Shown: in pieces, positions 34,113-42,679 of the stretch
Layout of the letters: every line of letters starts with the position of its first letter
Numbering within the stretch: the first letter of the stretch is position 1
DNA from: Histidinibacterium aquaticum
GTDB lineage: Bacteria; Pseudomonadota; Alphaproteobacteria; Rhodobacterales; Rhodobacteraceae
Direction: 5' to 3'
Assembly: GCF_008710275.1 (NCBI RefSeq)
Contig: NZ_VYQE01000001.1
Location: 496,001-560,000 of the forward strand
DNA length: 64,000 nt
Position numbers and translations under genes: made by a program
The notes under the pieces: model-generated
Databases searched by the model: none
Told to the model about the DNA's origin: nothing
Seen by the model: only the letters and a program-made list of their open reading frames with translations

Positions 34113-34586
34113 CTACCAAGACATGCGATCCAAAAGATCACCCCATCCGGGGTCGCTCTTCCTGAGCCACGCCAGTCCTTGGCTTACAGACTGCTGAAGC
34201 CTGGTCTCTGACGGAGCGAACAAGCGTGTCCTTTTTTCAATTTTCCCTTGCTCAACTCCCAACTCGTCCAGGAACTTGACCATTCGGACCATTTCAATCT
34301 TGGTCTTCGGAGCCCAGCCCCTAGCCAGCATGTCCCGGTGCATGGCAGAAACAATCGCAGCGCGGATGGCGTCTTTCGGAACTTCCTTCTTTGGCGCTCC
34401 ACGCGGACGCTTTTTCAGCTCTCTCAGCTCTTCTTGCGTTTCAACGAGAAGGCCCCGAAGGAAGTGCCTGAGCTGATGAACTGTTATCGTTCTGGGAAGG
34501 CGATATTCCTCAGCGAGCTGGATGACTTCCGGCGGCATGGCCAAGAGCTCTACGATCCGCGCGATACTCTCTTCTCGTTCCGTCAT
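34113..34586 (-). CDS. Hypothetical protein (157 aa)
   Basis: ATG 34586 overlaps the upstream AlpA stop by four bases. The protein is helical; the middle contains KKRPRGAPKKEVP, a basic AT-hook-like patch. The C-terminal part is RLQQSVSQGLAWLRKSDPGW. It may bind DNA; no family is recognised. Confidence 0.7.
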   Translation of the reverse strand: MTEREESIARIVELLAMPPEVIQLAEEYRLPRTITVHQLRHFLRGLLVETQEELRELKKRPRGAPKKEVPKDAIRAAIVSAMHRDMLARGWAPKTKIEMVRMVKFLDELGVEQGKIEKRTRLFAPSETRLQQSVSQGLAWLRKSDPGWGDLLDRMSW

Positions 34587-34780
34587 ACGTGATCATCGCA
34601 CGATGCCGAAGGTTGAGTATCAAGCCACTCGTTCAGCTGTGACTCGCGCCAGCCCACGGCGCGCATTCCGATCCTGGTCTGTCGTGGAAAGTCGTCCCGG
34701 CTCACCATCCGGTAAATCGTTGCCCTGCTCAGGCCGGTCAGGCGCTCGACTTCAGGCAGGCGGAGAATTCGGTCGTTCAT
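34583..34780 (-). CDS. AlpA family phage-type regulator
   Basis: The typical AlpA sequence is MNDRILRLPEVERLTGLSRA, TIYRMVSRDDFPRQTRIG, then AVGWRESQLNEWLD. ATG 34780 has a GAGGA ribosome site eight bases upstream; the longer frame to 34837 is non-homologous. It is 60 bp from the integrase stop and probably activates or assists the integrase. Confidence 0.9.
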   Translation of the reverse strand: MNDRILRLPEVERLTGLSRATIYRMVSRDDFPRQTRIGMRAVGWRESQLNEWLDTQPSASCDDHV

Positions 34781-34840
34781 CAATATATCCTCGTTAAGGT
34801 TGATGACCAATGTCCTACCAGTCCTGGGTTTCGGCATCGT

Positions 34841-36043
34841 TTAGGTTCCTGCTAGTCTGACGACCTTGCCGTCATCCTGCCCCGTCGCGAACTTGCCCCA
34901 CTGCTCCATTAGCTCGACCCGCCGAAGAAAGAGGTCGGATCTGGCGTAGGCCCGCTCGACCTCGTTGCCGGTTGCGTGCGACAGCGCGGCTTCGGCGACT
35001 TCTCGGTCAACCCGGGCGTATTCACTTGCCCAATCGCGGAAGGTCGAGCGGAAGCCATGGGCAGTGACGCCCTCTACCTTCATCCGATCCAGCAGGCTGC
35101 CGAAGACGTTCACTGACTGTGGCTTGGCCTTGCCCGCTTCGTCTCGTGTGATCGCTGGGAAGACATACCGATCATCAAGGCCCTTTAGCTCTTCAACGAC
35201 CGCAAGCGCCTCATTGGAGAGCGGCACCCTATGGGGAATGTCGCGCTTCATGCGCTCAGGAGGCACCGTCCAGATGCTTCCGGAGAACTCGCTCCACTCC
35301 GCGCCTCGCACCTCCCAAGAGCGGCACGCGGTCAGGATGAGGAACTTCAGCGTGAAGGCCGACATACCCTCGCGCTTCGAGAGGTCATCCATGAAATCCG
35401 GCAGCTCCTGCCAGGGGAGCGCGGGCCTATGCTTGGTCCGGCGTCGGACCTTCGGCAGGCCGCTCACCAAGTCCCGGTTGACCGGGTTCGCGTTACTGTA
35501 GTGCCCCGCTGCGATTGCCCAAGAGAACACGTTGGCGACGCGCTGCTTAACTCGCCGGGCCGTGTCGGGCTTGCTGGTCCAGATCAGTGCAAGCGCTGAC
35601 CGAACATCAGGTTGGCCGATGTCCTCGATGAGCCTGTCACCGAAAGCCGGGAACACGTGGTTCTCCATCGAAGACCACCAGATGTTCGCGTGCCGCTCGC
35701 TTTTCCAAGTGGGCTTCATCTCCGCGTGGACGCGCTCAGCGGCCTTTCGGAAGGTGATCTCCTCGTGATCGCGAGCAGCACCTGGGTCCTGCCCTTGCCG
35801 CGCGAGAGCCCGAAGCTCCTGAGCCTTCAGCCGAGCGTCTGCTAGCGAGACGTCGTTGACCGAACCGAGTCCGCCCTCCCAACGCAGTGGCTTCCCGCTC
35901 TGCGTGAAGCGCCCCTTGATCCTTGTCCGCAGAATCCACGACTTCGATCCCGAGGGGCCGACGCGAAGGTAGAGCCCTCCACCGTCGCCATACATCCCCG
36001 GCTCCTTCTTCGCTTTCACTTCGCGAACCGTAAGGCTAGGCAC
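34841..36043 (-). CDS. Tyrosine-type site-specific integrase (P4-like)
   Basis: The N-terminal DUF4102 arm-binding domain (GMYGDGGGLYLRVGPSGSKSW) is followed by a core-binding region and the catalytic domain. Active-site residues are visible: Arg241 (LTACRSWEVRG), His329-x-x-Arg332 (HGFRSTF), His356 (LSHATG) and Tyr366 (ERAYAR). GTG 36043 starts the conserved MPSLTV N-terminus. It adjoins attR (36202-36217) and the iterated GTCCCrCCA repeats, and recombines at the tRNA-Glu 3' end. Confidence 0.95.
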   Translation of the reverse strand: MPSLTVREVKAKKEPGMYGDGGGLYLRVGPSGSKSWILRTRIKGRFTQSGKPLRWEGGLGSVNDVSLADARLKAQELRALARQGQDPGAARDHEEITFRKAAERVHAEMKPTWKSERHANIWWSSMENHVFPAFGDRLIEDIGQPDVRSALALIWTSKPDTARRVKQRVANVFSWAIAAGHYSNANPVNRDLVSGLPKVRRRTKHRPALPWQELPDFMDDLSKREGMSAFTLKFLILTACRSWEVRGAEWSEFSGSIWTVPPERMKRDIPHRVPLSNEALAVVEELKGLDDRYVFPAITRDEAGKAKPQSVNVFGSLLDRMKVEGVTAHGFRSTFRDWASEYARVDREVAEAALSHATGNEVERAYARSDLFLRRVELMEQWGKFATGQDDGKVVRLAGT

Positions 36044-36047
36044 CGAA

Positions 36048-36070
36048 CCGTCCCGCCACTTGTCCCACCA
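36048..36070 (+). repeat. 23-bp direct repeat, right copy (candidate integrase arm site)
   Basis: Identical to 15178-15200. A third, partial unit TGTCCCGCCACT follows at about 36074-36085, so the GTCCCrCCA motif occurs three times here. It lies upstream of the integrase start and could overlap its promoter. Confidence 0.75.
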
Positions 36071-36201
36071 TCTGTCCCGCCACTTATTCTGAGTAGGTGT
36101 GAGTATTGATGAGAAGACACTAGAAGACCGGCGCTACTTTCTCAAGGATTTCAGGGATTAAATGAGAAGTCTTGGGTAGCCATGATGCTCTGGTGTGATA
36201 G

Positions 36202-36217
36202 CCCTACGGGCTGCCAC
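36202..36217 (+). other. attR: duplicated tRNA-Glu 3' end
   Basis: These 16 bases match 15110-15125 exactly. The rest of the tRNA is absent (preceding sequence TGGTGTGATAG is unrelated), marking the right boundary of the island. Confidence 0.88.
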
Positions 36218-36326
36218 CTTCCCTCCTCCTCAGCTGTACTTGCCTTCCCGGCCAACCGCTCTTCCTCGTGTTCGGATGGAGCGCATTGCGTGTCCCGCGT
36301 GTTATGGGGTGCGAAGGGAGTGACCG

Positions 36327-37376
36327 GTGCAGGACCGACCAGGCGAAGGCCCCGGCCCCGGACAGGGGGCCGAACCCAGTCCGAAGGGCGCGCACCCCGC
36401 GGCGCCGGAGCCGCGGGAGGAGGCCGAGCGCGAGACCGGTCACGGTCGCGAGGCCTGGCGGCCCCACAGCATTCCATTCTCCGGGTGGCGGGACATCTTC
36501 ATGCGCGCGGGCGGACGCATCGGGCGGGACCTCGTGCCGCTCGTGGCCGCGGGAATCGCCTTCTTCGGCCTGCTGGCGCTCTTTCCCGCCATCGCCATGC
36601 TCGCCTCCCTCGCCGGCCTGATCTTCGAGACGGACATCGTGATCCGACAGATCGACGCGCTCGACGGGCTCGCCCCGGCCGAGCCGCTCGCCGTGGTCCG
36701 CGAGCAGACGGTCGCGCTCGCCGGGCAGGCGCCGGGCCGGGCGACGGTCACGGCCGTCGTCAGCCTCGCGCTCTCGCTGTTCTGGGCCTCGCGCGGGATC
36801 GACAACCTCGTGAGCGGAATCAACATGGCCCATGCAGAGGTCGAGACCCGGAACATCATCGTCCGGAACACCGTCTCGCTCGCCCTGACCGCGGTGCTGA
36901 CCGCGCTGGCGTTGTCGGTCCTCGCCTTGGCCGTCGCCGTCCCGCCAGCCGCCGGGGCCCTCGGGCTCTCGGGCTGGACCGACACCATCGTCACCGTTGG
37001 CCGATGGCCCGTGCTGGCGCTCCTCTCGATGGTCGCGCTCGGCGTCCTCTACCGCTATGCGCCGGCGCGACGCCCTCCCCGCTGGAGCTGGGCGACCCCC
37101 GGCGCGATCACGGCCACGACCCTCTGGCTCGGCGGGTCGGTGCTCTTCTCGGTCTTCGTGCGCAATTTCGGCAGCTACCAGCCCACCTACGGCGCCATCG
37201 CCGGCGTGGTGATCCTGCTGCTCTACATGTGGCTGACCGCCTTCGTGGTGCTTCTGGGCGCCCTCCTGAACGCGGAGATGGAGCACCAGTCCCGCCGCGA
37301 CACGACACGCGGTCGGGTCCGGCCCATGGGCGAGCGCGATGCCGAGATGGCGGACACCCTGGGCCGGCGGCCCTGA
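36327..37376 (+). CDS. YihY/virulence factor BrkB family membrane protein
   Basis: The N-terminal about 50 residues are polar (Pro/Glu-rich); they are followed by six hydrophobic segments. Family motifs include PLVAAGIAFFGLLALFPAIAM, SLFWASRGIDNLVSGINMA and YGAIAGVVILLLYMWLTAFVVLLGA. GTG 36327 has GGGAG seven bases upstream. The role of the family is not established (often mislabelled ribonuclease BN). Confidence 0.9.
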   Translation: MQDRPGEGPGPGQGAEPSPKGAHPAAPEPREEAERETGHGREAWRPHSIPFSGWRDIFMRAGGRIGRDLVPLVAAGIAFFGLLALFPAIAMLASLAGLIFETDIVIRQIDALDGLAPAEPLAVVREQTVALAGQAPGRATVTAVVSLALSLFWASRGIDNLVSGINMAHAEVETRNIIVRNTVSLALTAVLTALALSVLALAVAVPPAAGALGLSGWTDTIVTVGRWPVLALLSMVALGVLYRYAPARRPPRWSWATPGAITATTLWLGGSVLFSVFVRNFGSYQPTYGAIAGVVILLLYMWLTAFVVLLGALLNAEMEHQSRRDTTRGRVRPMGERDAEMADTLGRRP

Positions 37377-37377
37377 C

Positions 37378-38253
37378 CTATCGGCGCGCCGGGACCCAGG
37401 AGACGACGGCGAGCCCCACGAGGATGAGCGCGACCCCCGCGAGGTTCGCGGGCGTCACGGGCTCCTGCACGACCAAGGTCGCGAGAAGCCAGGCCGTTGC
37501 GGGTTCCGCCAGTGCGAGCGTGACGGCAGTGGAGGCGGCGACGCGGGTCAAACCCCAGGTGTAGAAGGCATAGGAGAGGCCGGTCGCCCCGATCCCGAGA
37601 AATGCGAGGGCGACCCAGGCGCCGAGCGTGGTGCTCCAGCCGAGCGGGACAAGGAAGAGAACAGGCGAGGTGGCCAGCGCGGCGACGGAGAAGGTCGCTG
37701 CGGCGAGCGAGGTCGAGGGTGCCCGGCTGCCGCTCCGGCTCGTGATCAGTGAGTAGCCCGCGTAGCAGGCGCCCGCGGCCAGGGAGAGACCGAGGCCGGC
37801 GAGGGAGCCGGCCGGCCCACCTCCGACCAAACCGAGGAGCGCCACGCCAAGGATCGAGACCCCCTGCCCCATGGCCCGAAGAAGCCCCGGGTCGCGCCGC
37901 AGGATCACCGCCTCGTAGGCGGTCGTCCAGAGCGGAGCGCTGCCGATCGCGACGGCTGTGCCCACGCCGACTCCCGCCTCGAGCACCGCCCAGAAGAAGA
38001 GGAGGTTGTAGGCGCCGATCGATAGGCCCGCCCCGATCGCGCCCCGCCACGGCACCCGGCGCAACCCGGCGCGTGTCTCCGCCCGGACCAGAGCCAGGAC
38101 GAGAAGCGCGGCGGCCCCGATCGCGAGGCGCAGGGCGCCGACGGCGAGCGGCTCGCGCCCCTCCGGCAGGAGAGCCTGGACCGTCCCTGTCGAGCCCCAG
38201 AGCACGGCCGCGAGAACGACCGCCGCAATCCCGGCCTCTCTGCCTGCCTGCAT
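37378..38253 (-). CDS. EamA/DMT family transporter
   Basis: This is ten hydrophobic helices arranged as two EamA repeats: LAAVLWGSTGTVQALLP begins the first, and AGACYAGYSLITSR the second. The C-terminal EPATAWLLATLVVQEPVTPA is typical of metabolite exporters. ATG 38253 has GAGG upstream. The substrate is unknown. It converges with the YihY gene. Confidence 0.88.
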   Translation of the reverse strand: MQAGREAGIAAVVLAAVLWGSTGTVQALLPEGREPLAVGALRLAIGAAALLVLALVRAETRAGLRRVPWRGAIGAGLSIGAYNLLFFWAVLEAGVGVGTAVAIGSAPLWTTAYEAVILRRDPGLLRAMGQGVSILGVALLGLVGGGPAGSLAGLGLSLAAGACYAGYSLITSRSGSRAPSTSLAAATFSVAALATSPVLFLVPLGWSTTLGAWVALAFLGIGATGLSYAFYTWGLTRVAASTAVTLALAEPATAWLLATLVVQEPVTPANLAGVALILVGLAVVSWVPARR

Positions 38254-38346
38254 GTCCCGTTTCCTCGCCTGTCCGGCGCACCTACACAGCCAGCCTCGAG
38301 CATGGCAAGCGGGCCCTGCGCCCAACGATCCGCAGCCTGGCCGGGA

Positions 38347-39564
38347 TCAGTCCTCGGGAGAGCCCTCGCCGCCGTTCGCGATCCAGTCCATCACCCGGAC
38401 GGTGTCCTCTCCGAAGTGCGGCGGGGGACGTCGGTAGGTCACGGGAGAGGACGAGAACTTCAGCGGGTTGCCGATCAGTTCGACCCCGCCCCGCTCCACG
38501 TCCTCGCGCGCCATCTCGATCCGCATCCCTCGTGCAGCCACCTGGTCGGTGGCGAAGACCTGCTCCAGCGTGTTCACCGGCCCGACGGGCACCCGAAGCG
38601 CCTCCAGTCCGGCGATGATCTCGTCGCGTTCGCGCCGGGCGAGGAGCTCCGAGAGCAGCGGAATGAGATCGTCGCGGTTCGCAAGCCGCGCCGGGTTGGT
38701 AGCGTAGCGGGTATCGTCGCCCAGCTCGGGTCGGCCGAGGTAGTCGCAGAGCCGCCGGAACTGCGCGTCGTTGCCCACTGCCACGATGACCCAGCCATCC
38801 GCCGCGGCGAAGACCTGGTAGGGCACGATGGCCGCATGCCCGTTGCCCCGCCGCTGACGCGGCTCGCCCGTCGTCAGGTGGGCCACGCCCTCGTTGATGA
38901 GCCAGGAGACCTGCGTGTCCACCAGCGCCAGGTCGATGTGCTGGCCCTCGCCCGTCCGGTCGCGGTGGCGGAGCGCCGAGAGGATGCCGACGGCGGCGTA
39001 CATCCCGCACATGACGTCGGCGACCGCCACGGCGACCTTCATCGGCTCGCCCTCCGGCTCACCGGTGAGCGACATGATCCCACCCCAGCCCTGCGCCATG
39101 AGGTCATAGCCCGGCTTTTCACGGTTGGGACCGGTCTGGCCGAAGCCCGAGATCGAGCAGTAGACGAGGTGCGGGTAGTCGCGAAGCAGCGTCTCGTGGT
39201 CGAGACCGTAGCGCGCGAGGCCGCCCGGCTTGAAGTTCTCGATCACCGCGTCCGCCCGCGCCGCGATCTTGCGGACGGCGGCCTGCCCCTCTTCGCTGGC
39301 GATATCCAGCGCCACCGAGAACTTGTTGCGGTTCGAGGACATGAAATAGGACGACAGGTCGGTCGGCGCCCCGTCCGGGTCGTGGACGAAGGGCGGGCCC
39401 CATGTCCGGGTGTCGTCGCCCCAGGTCGCGGGGTTCTCGATCTTGATGACGGTCGCGCCCAGGTCCCCGAGCAGCTGAGTGCAGGTCGGCCCGGCAAGGA
39501 TCCGGCTGAGATCCAGCACCACGAGCCCGTCGAGGGGCCCGCGCGATGGCCGTTCCTCCGCCAT
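38347..39564 (-). CDS. CaiB/BaiF CoA-transferase family protein
   Basis: The 405-residue protein of the family III CoA transferases has LVVLDLSRILAGPTCTQLLGD, GDLGATVIKIE and the catalytic Asp in GYDLMAQGWGG. The acceptor acid is unknown. The start ATG 39564 overlaps the stop of mnhG by one base (TGATG), so it appears to be cotranscribed with the antiporter operon, which is unusual. Confidence 0.92.
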   Translation of the reverse strand: MAEERPSRGPLDGLVVLDLSRILAGPTCTQLLGDLGATVIKIENPATWGDDTRTWGPPFVHDPDGAPTDLSSYFMSSNRNKFSVALDIASEEGQAAVRKIAARADAVIENFKPGGLARYGLDHETLLRDYPHLVYCSISGFGQTGPNREKPGYDLMAQGWGGIMSLTGEPEGEPMKVAVAVADVMCGMYAAVGILSALRHRDRTGEGQHIDLALVDTQVSWLINEGVAHLTTGEPRQRRGNGHAAIVPYQVFAAADGWVIVAVGNDAQFRRLCDYLGRPELGDDTRYATNPARLANRDDLIPLLSELLARRERDEIIAGLEALRVPVGPVNTLEQVFATDQVAARGMRIEMAREDVERGGVELIGNPLKFSSSPVTYRRPPPHFGEDTVRVMDWIANGGEGSPED

Positions 39565-39935
39565 CAGCCGGCCCTGTCGCGGTCGCCCGGCAGGTCCTTC
39601 GTGGCCCAGACCCGGTCGGCCGGAGGCCGCGGCAGCGGGTCGATGTTCCGGTCGCGGTGTATGTGCACCTTGGAGATGAAGTAGGCCGAGACCGGCGCGG
39701 TCACGAAGATGAAGGCCATGATCAGCAGCTCGTGCAGCGACCCGTCGCCCCGGACGAAGCTGTTGATCATCGACGCCATGAGGATGCTGCCGACACCCAG
39801 CGTCCCCGCCTTCGTCGGCGCGTGGAGCCGCGACATGGGGCGGTCCAGCTTGACCAGGCCGTAGGAGCCGACCAGCACGAAGAGCGCGCCGAGAATGAGC
39901 GCGATGGTCACGGCGATCTGTGCGATCTCGGTCAT
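39564..39935 (-). CDS. mnhG: Na+/H+ antiporter subunit G
   Basis: The MnhG/PhaG pattern is three helices, with LILGALFVLVGSYGLVKLDRP, RLHAPTKAGTLGVGS and AFIFVTAPVSAYFIS. 123 residues; ATG 39935 overlaps the mnhF stop by four bases. The last Mrp subunit of the operon. Confidence 0.95.
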   Translation of the reverse strand: MTEIAQIAVTIALILGALFVLVGSYGLVKLDRPMSRLHAPTKAGTLGVGSILMASMINSFVRGDGSLHELLIMAFIFVTAPVSAYFISKVHIHRDRNIDPLPRPPADRVWATKDLPGDRDRAG

Positions 39936-40201
39936 TCGATGATGTCCCGGCGCAGCACGAAGCGGCAGTAGGCCACGGTGGAGACGAAGCCGAGCATGGC
40001 GATGATCAGCGCCGCCTCGAAGTAGATCTGCGTTCCGCCCCAGATGTTCAGCAGCACGATCAGCGCCACCGAGTTGATCGACATCGTGTCGAGCGCGAGA
40101 ACCCGGTCGCCCACGGACGGACCGGTCACGAGCCGCCACAGGCAGAGAAGCTGGGACAGCGCCACCGAGGCGAACCCGAAGTAGAGGGCGTAGAGGATCA
40201 T
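39932..40201 (-). CDS. mnhF: Na+/H+ antiporter subunit F
   Basis: 89 residues, three helices, with WRLVTGPSVGDRVLALD and the family Asp followed by GFVSTVAYCRFV. It overlaps its neighbours by four bases. Part of the Mrp/Pha complex in the inner membrane. Confidence 0.95.
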   Translation of the reverse strand: MILYALYFGFASVALSQLLCLWRLVTGPSVGDRVLALDTMSINSVALIVLLNIWGGTQIYFEAALIIAMLGFVSTVAYCRFVLRRDIIE

Positions 40202-40701
40202 TCGAAGATCTCCTTCAGCCTGCGTTCGTATCTGTGCTTGATCTGGTCGCGCACCGCGTTCGGGTCGGGCGCGTCGAGGGCATGGACCAGAAGCGCGTGC
40301 CCCTCGTCGGACAGGTCCACCGAAACGGTCCCGGGCGTCAGGGTGATGGTGCCCGCAAGCGCCGCGATCGCCTCGGGCGTCCGAAGCTCGAGCGGGATCG
40401 CGACCCAGGTCGGGGACATCTTGTCGTTGCTCTTGAACAGGACGATCAGCGCGACCTCGACGTTGGCGACGATGATGTCCCAGATGACGATGACGAGATA
40501 CAGCCCCAGCTTCAGCGGCCGCAGGAGCTTCGGCTTGTCCGGCCAGTAGGCCGCCGTCAGCATCGGCACGGCGATGCCGAGGATCAGGCCGAAAGCCACG
40601 GTCCCGCCGCGCAGCTCGTTGATGAGCAGACACCACGTGACGGTCAGGAACAGCGTGAGGAGCGGGTGCGGGAAGATCCGCTGGACGAGACGTGCGGCCA
40701 T
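40198..40701 (-). CDS. mnhE: Na+/H+ antiporter subunit E
   Basis: 167 residues with two N-terminal helices (LFLTVTWCLLINEL) and a soluble tail containing ITLTPGTVSVDLSDEGHALLVHALD, the conserved MnhE domain. ATG 40701. Confidence 0.95.
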   Translation of the reverse strand: MAARLVQRIFPHPLLTLFLTVTWCLLINELRGGTVAFGLILGIAVPMLTAAYWPDKPKLLRPLKLGLYLVIVIWDIIVANVEVALIVLFKSNDKMSPTWVAIPLELRTPEAIAALAGTITLTPGTVSVDLSDEGHALLVHALDAPDPNAVRDQIKHRYERRLKEIFE

Positions 40702-40702
40702 G

Positions 40703-42310
40703 TCAGTCGTGTCCTCCCGCGTCGGTTTCGGCCTCGGCCTCGAGCTCCGCGTCGTACTCGTAGCCGTGGGTGATCTCCTTGCCGGGCGTCTCCATGACCT
40801 CGGTCACGTAGGCCTCTGGCGAAAAGAGTTGCTCCGAGGTCGCCGAGAGGAAACGCTGCGCCGGGCCGGCCAGAACGGTCAGCGCCACCAGCGCCGCGAT
40901 GAGACCGCCGATCGCGATGACCGGTAGCACGGGCGGCGCGAGCGGCGGCACGAGCTCCGGATCGCGCCGCTCGGTTTCGGCGGCGGCATGACTCTTCCAG
41001 AAGATCGTGCTTCCGGCCCGGGCGAAGCCGACCACCGCCACGAGGCTGGACGAGAGGATCACCGCCCAGACCCACCAGACCCGGGGGTCGTCGAAGGCGG
41101 CGTCGAGGATCAGCAGCTTGCCGACGAAGCCCGAGAGCGGCGGCAGACCGGCCATGGCGATGGCCGAGGCAAAGAAGAGCCCCGCGATCAGGGCGGCTCC
41201 GGTGAAGGGCGGTGCCGCGACCAGATCGGACCCGCGTGCGCCGCGACGTTCCCGCACGATGTCGACAAGCAGGAAGAGCGCCGCGGTGACGAGCGTGGAG
41301 TGAATGGCGTAATAGAGCGCCGCCGAGATGCCCGCGGGCGTAAAGAGCCCCACGGCTGTCAGCAGCATCCCCATCGAGCCCACGACCGAGAAGGCGACCA
41401 GCCGGTCGAGCCCCCGTGCACCCAGAACCCCGATCATGCCGATGGCGCAGGAGACCAGCGCCGCCGGCAGAAGCCAGGCCCCGAACAGGCCCTGGGTCAG
41501 CGCGAGGTCCGGCGGGAAGACCAGCGTGTACATGCGGATGATCGCGTAGGCCCCGACCTTGGTCATGATGGCGAAGAGCGCGGCGACGGGCGCCGGAGCC
41601 TCCGAATATGCCGACGGCAGCCAGAAATGCAGCGGCAGGAGGGCGGCTTTCACGGCGAAGACCATGATCAGCAGGACCGCCGCCACCCGGATCCCGGCCG
41701 ACCGGTCCGCTGGGATCTCGGCGATCCGCTGGGACAGGTCCGCCATGTTGAGCGTCCCGGTCTCGCCGTAGATCGTCCCCAGGGCGAAGAGGAAGAGCGT
41801 CGAGCCAAGGAGGTTGAAGACCACGTACTGCAGGCCCACGCGGAACCGTTCTGGCCCGCCACCGTGGATCATCAGCCCGTAGGAGGCGATCAGCAGGACC
41901 TCGAAGAAGACGAAGAGGTTGAAGGCGTCGCCGGTCAGGAAGGCGCCCATGAGGCCCATGAGCTGGAACTGGTAGAGGGCATGGAAGTGCCTCCCCCGCA
42001 TGTCCCAGCCCGAGCCGATGGCATAGAGCAGGACCAGCACCGCGAGCAGTGCGGTCAGCAGGACGAAGAGCGTGGCGAGCCGGTCGGCCACCAGCACGAT
42101 CCCGAAGGGCGCGGCCCAGTCGCCGAGCTGGTAGAGCGTGACGGTCCCGTCCGAGGCGTTCCAGAACAGCGCCGCCGCGATTACCAGGAGCGTGACCGTG
42201 CCGGCGAACGAGAAGACGCGCTGAAGCACCGGCTGGTGCCGCAGCACCAACACCATGAAGGCCGCCATCATGGCGGGCAGCACGACGGGAGCGATCGTCC
42301 AGTGCGTCAT
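40703..42310 (-). CDS. mnhD: Na+/H+ antiporter subunit D (NuoL/M/N-like)
   Basis: 535 residues, proton-conducting NuoL/M/N fold. The key residues are in FEVLLIASYGLMIHGG (Glu of TM5) and KAALLPLHFWLPSAYSEAPAP (Lys of TM7/8), with a second Lys/His set in the later helices. The soluble C-terminal tail is acidic. ATG 42310 overlaps mnhC by four bases. Confidence 0.95.
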   Translation of the reverse strand: MTHWTIAPVVLPAMMAAFMVLVLRHQPVLQRVFSFAGTVTLLVIAAALFWNASDGTVTLYQLGDWAAPFGIVLVADRLATLFVLLTALLAVLVLLYAIGSGWDMRGRHFHALYQFQLMGLMGAFLTGDAFNLFVFFEVLLIASYGLMIHGGGPERFRVGLQYVVFNLLGSTLFLFALGTIYGETGTLNMADLSQRIAEIPADRSAGIRVAAVLLIMVFAVKAALLPLHFWLPSAYSEAPAPVAALFAIMTKVGAYAIIRMYTLVFPPDLALTQGLFGAWLLPAALVSCAIGMIGVLGARGLDRLVAFSVVGSMGMLLTAVGLFTPAGISAALYYAIHSTLVTAALFLLVDIVRERRGARGSDLVAAPPFTGAALIAGLFFASAIAMAGLPPLSGFVGKLLILDAAFDDPRVWWVWAVILSSSLVAVVGFARAGSTIFWKSHAAAETERRDPELVPPLAPPVLPVIAIGGLIAALVALTVLAGPAQRFLSATSEQLFSPEAYVTEVMETPGKEITHGYEYDAELEAEAETDAGGHD

Positions 42311-42678
42311 CCGTCCCCCCTGTCACTGTCGCCGCGGATCGAGGGGCCAAGGCCCGCCGGCTGATCGTCGACATGGTCGTCGTTCGAACTGAGATAGGCC
42401 GCGAGCGCGACCATCACCGCGACCGCCGTCATGCCGAAGGAGATCACGATGGCGGTCAGCACGAGGGCCTGCGGCAGCGGGTCGGTGTAGCTTTCCACGC
42501 CGTCCCGAAGGATCGGCGGCTGGTTCACCACCAGCCGGCCCGAGGCGAAGAGAAAGACGTTGACCGCGTAGCTCAGCAGCGAAGTCCCGATGATCACCGG
42601 GAAGGTCCTGAGCCGCAGGACGAGGTAGACCCCGGCCGCGGTGAGCACGCCGATGGCGCTTGCCATGAGCAGTTCCAT
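42307..42678 (-). CDS. mnhC: Na+/H+ antiporter subunit C (NuoK-like)
   Basis: 123 residues, three helices with the NuoK-like Glu region replaced by the MnhC pattern VYLVLRLRTFPVIIGTSLLS, followed by DPLPQALVLTAIVISFG. ATG 42678 is one base past the mnhA stop. Confidence 0.95.
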   Translation of the reverse strand: MELLMASAIGVLTAAGVYLVLRLRTFPVIIGTSLLSYAVNVFLFASGRLVVNQPPILRDGVESYTDPLPQALVLTAIVISFGMTAVAVMVALAAYLSSNDDHVDDQPAGLGPSIRGDSDRGDG

Positions 42679-42679
42679 C

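Larger units (their letters stand above)
15110..36217. mobile_element. tRNA-Glu integrated island, satellite-like (about 21.1 kb)
   Basis: The island is bounded by 16-bp direct repeats of the tRNA-Glu 3' end, with a P4-type tyrosine integrase adjacent to the right boundary. It carries two AlpA-like regulators, a primase-polymerase operon, a DUF5681 protein and a large disordered protein, plus cargo (ImmA/DUF4411, TrkH, H-NS, small membrane proteins and a response-regulator pseudogene). Parts (about 15.2-18 kb and 21.5-22.1 kb) look clearly AT-richer than the flanks. No large terminase, major capsid, tail, relaxase or conjugation genes are seen. It could be a phage satellite or a mobilisable integrative element; the class is inferred. 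Confidence 0.88.
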
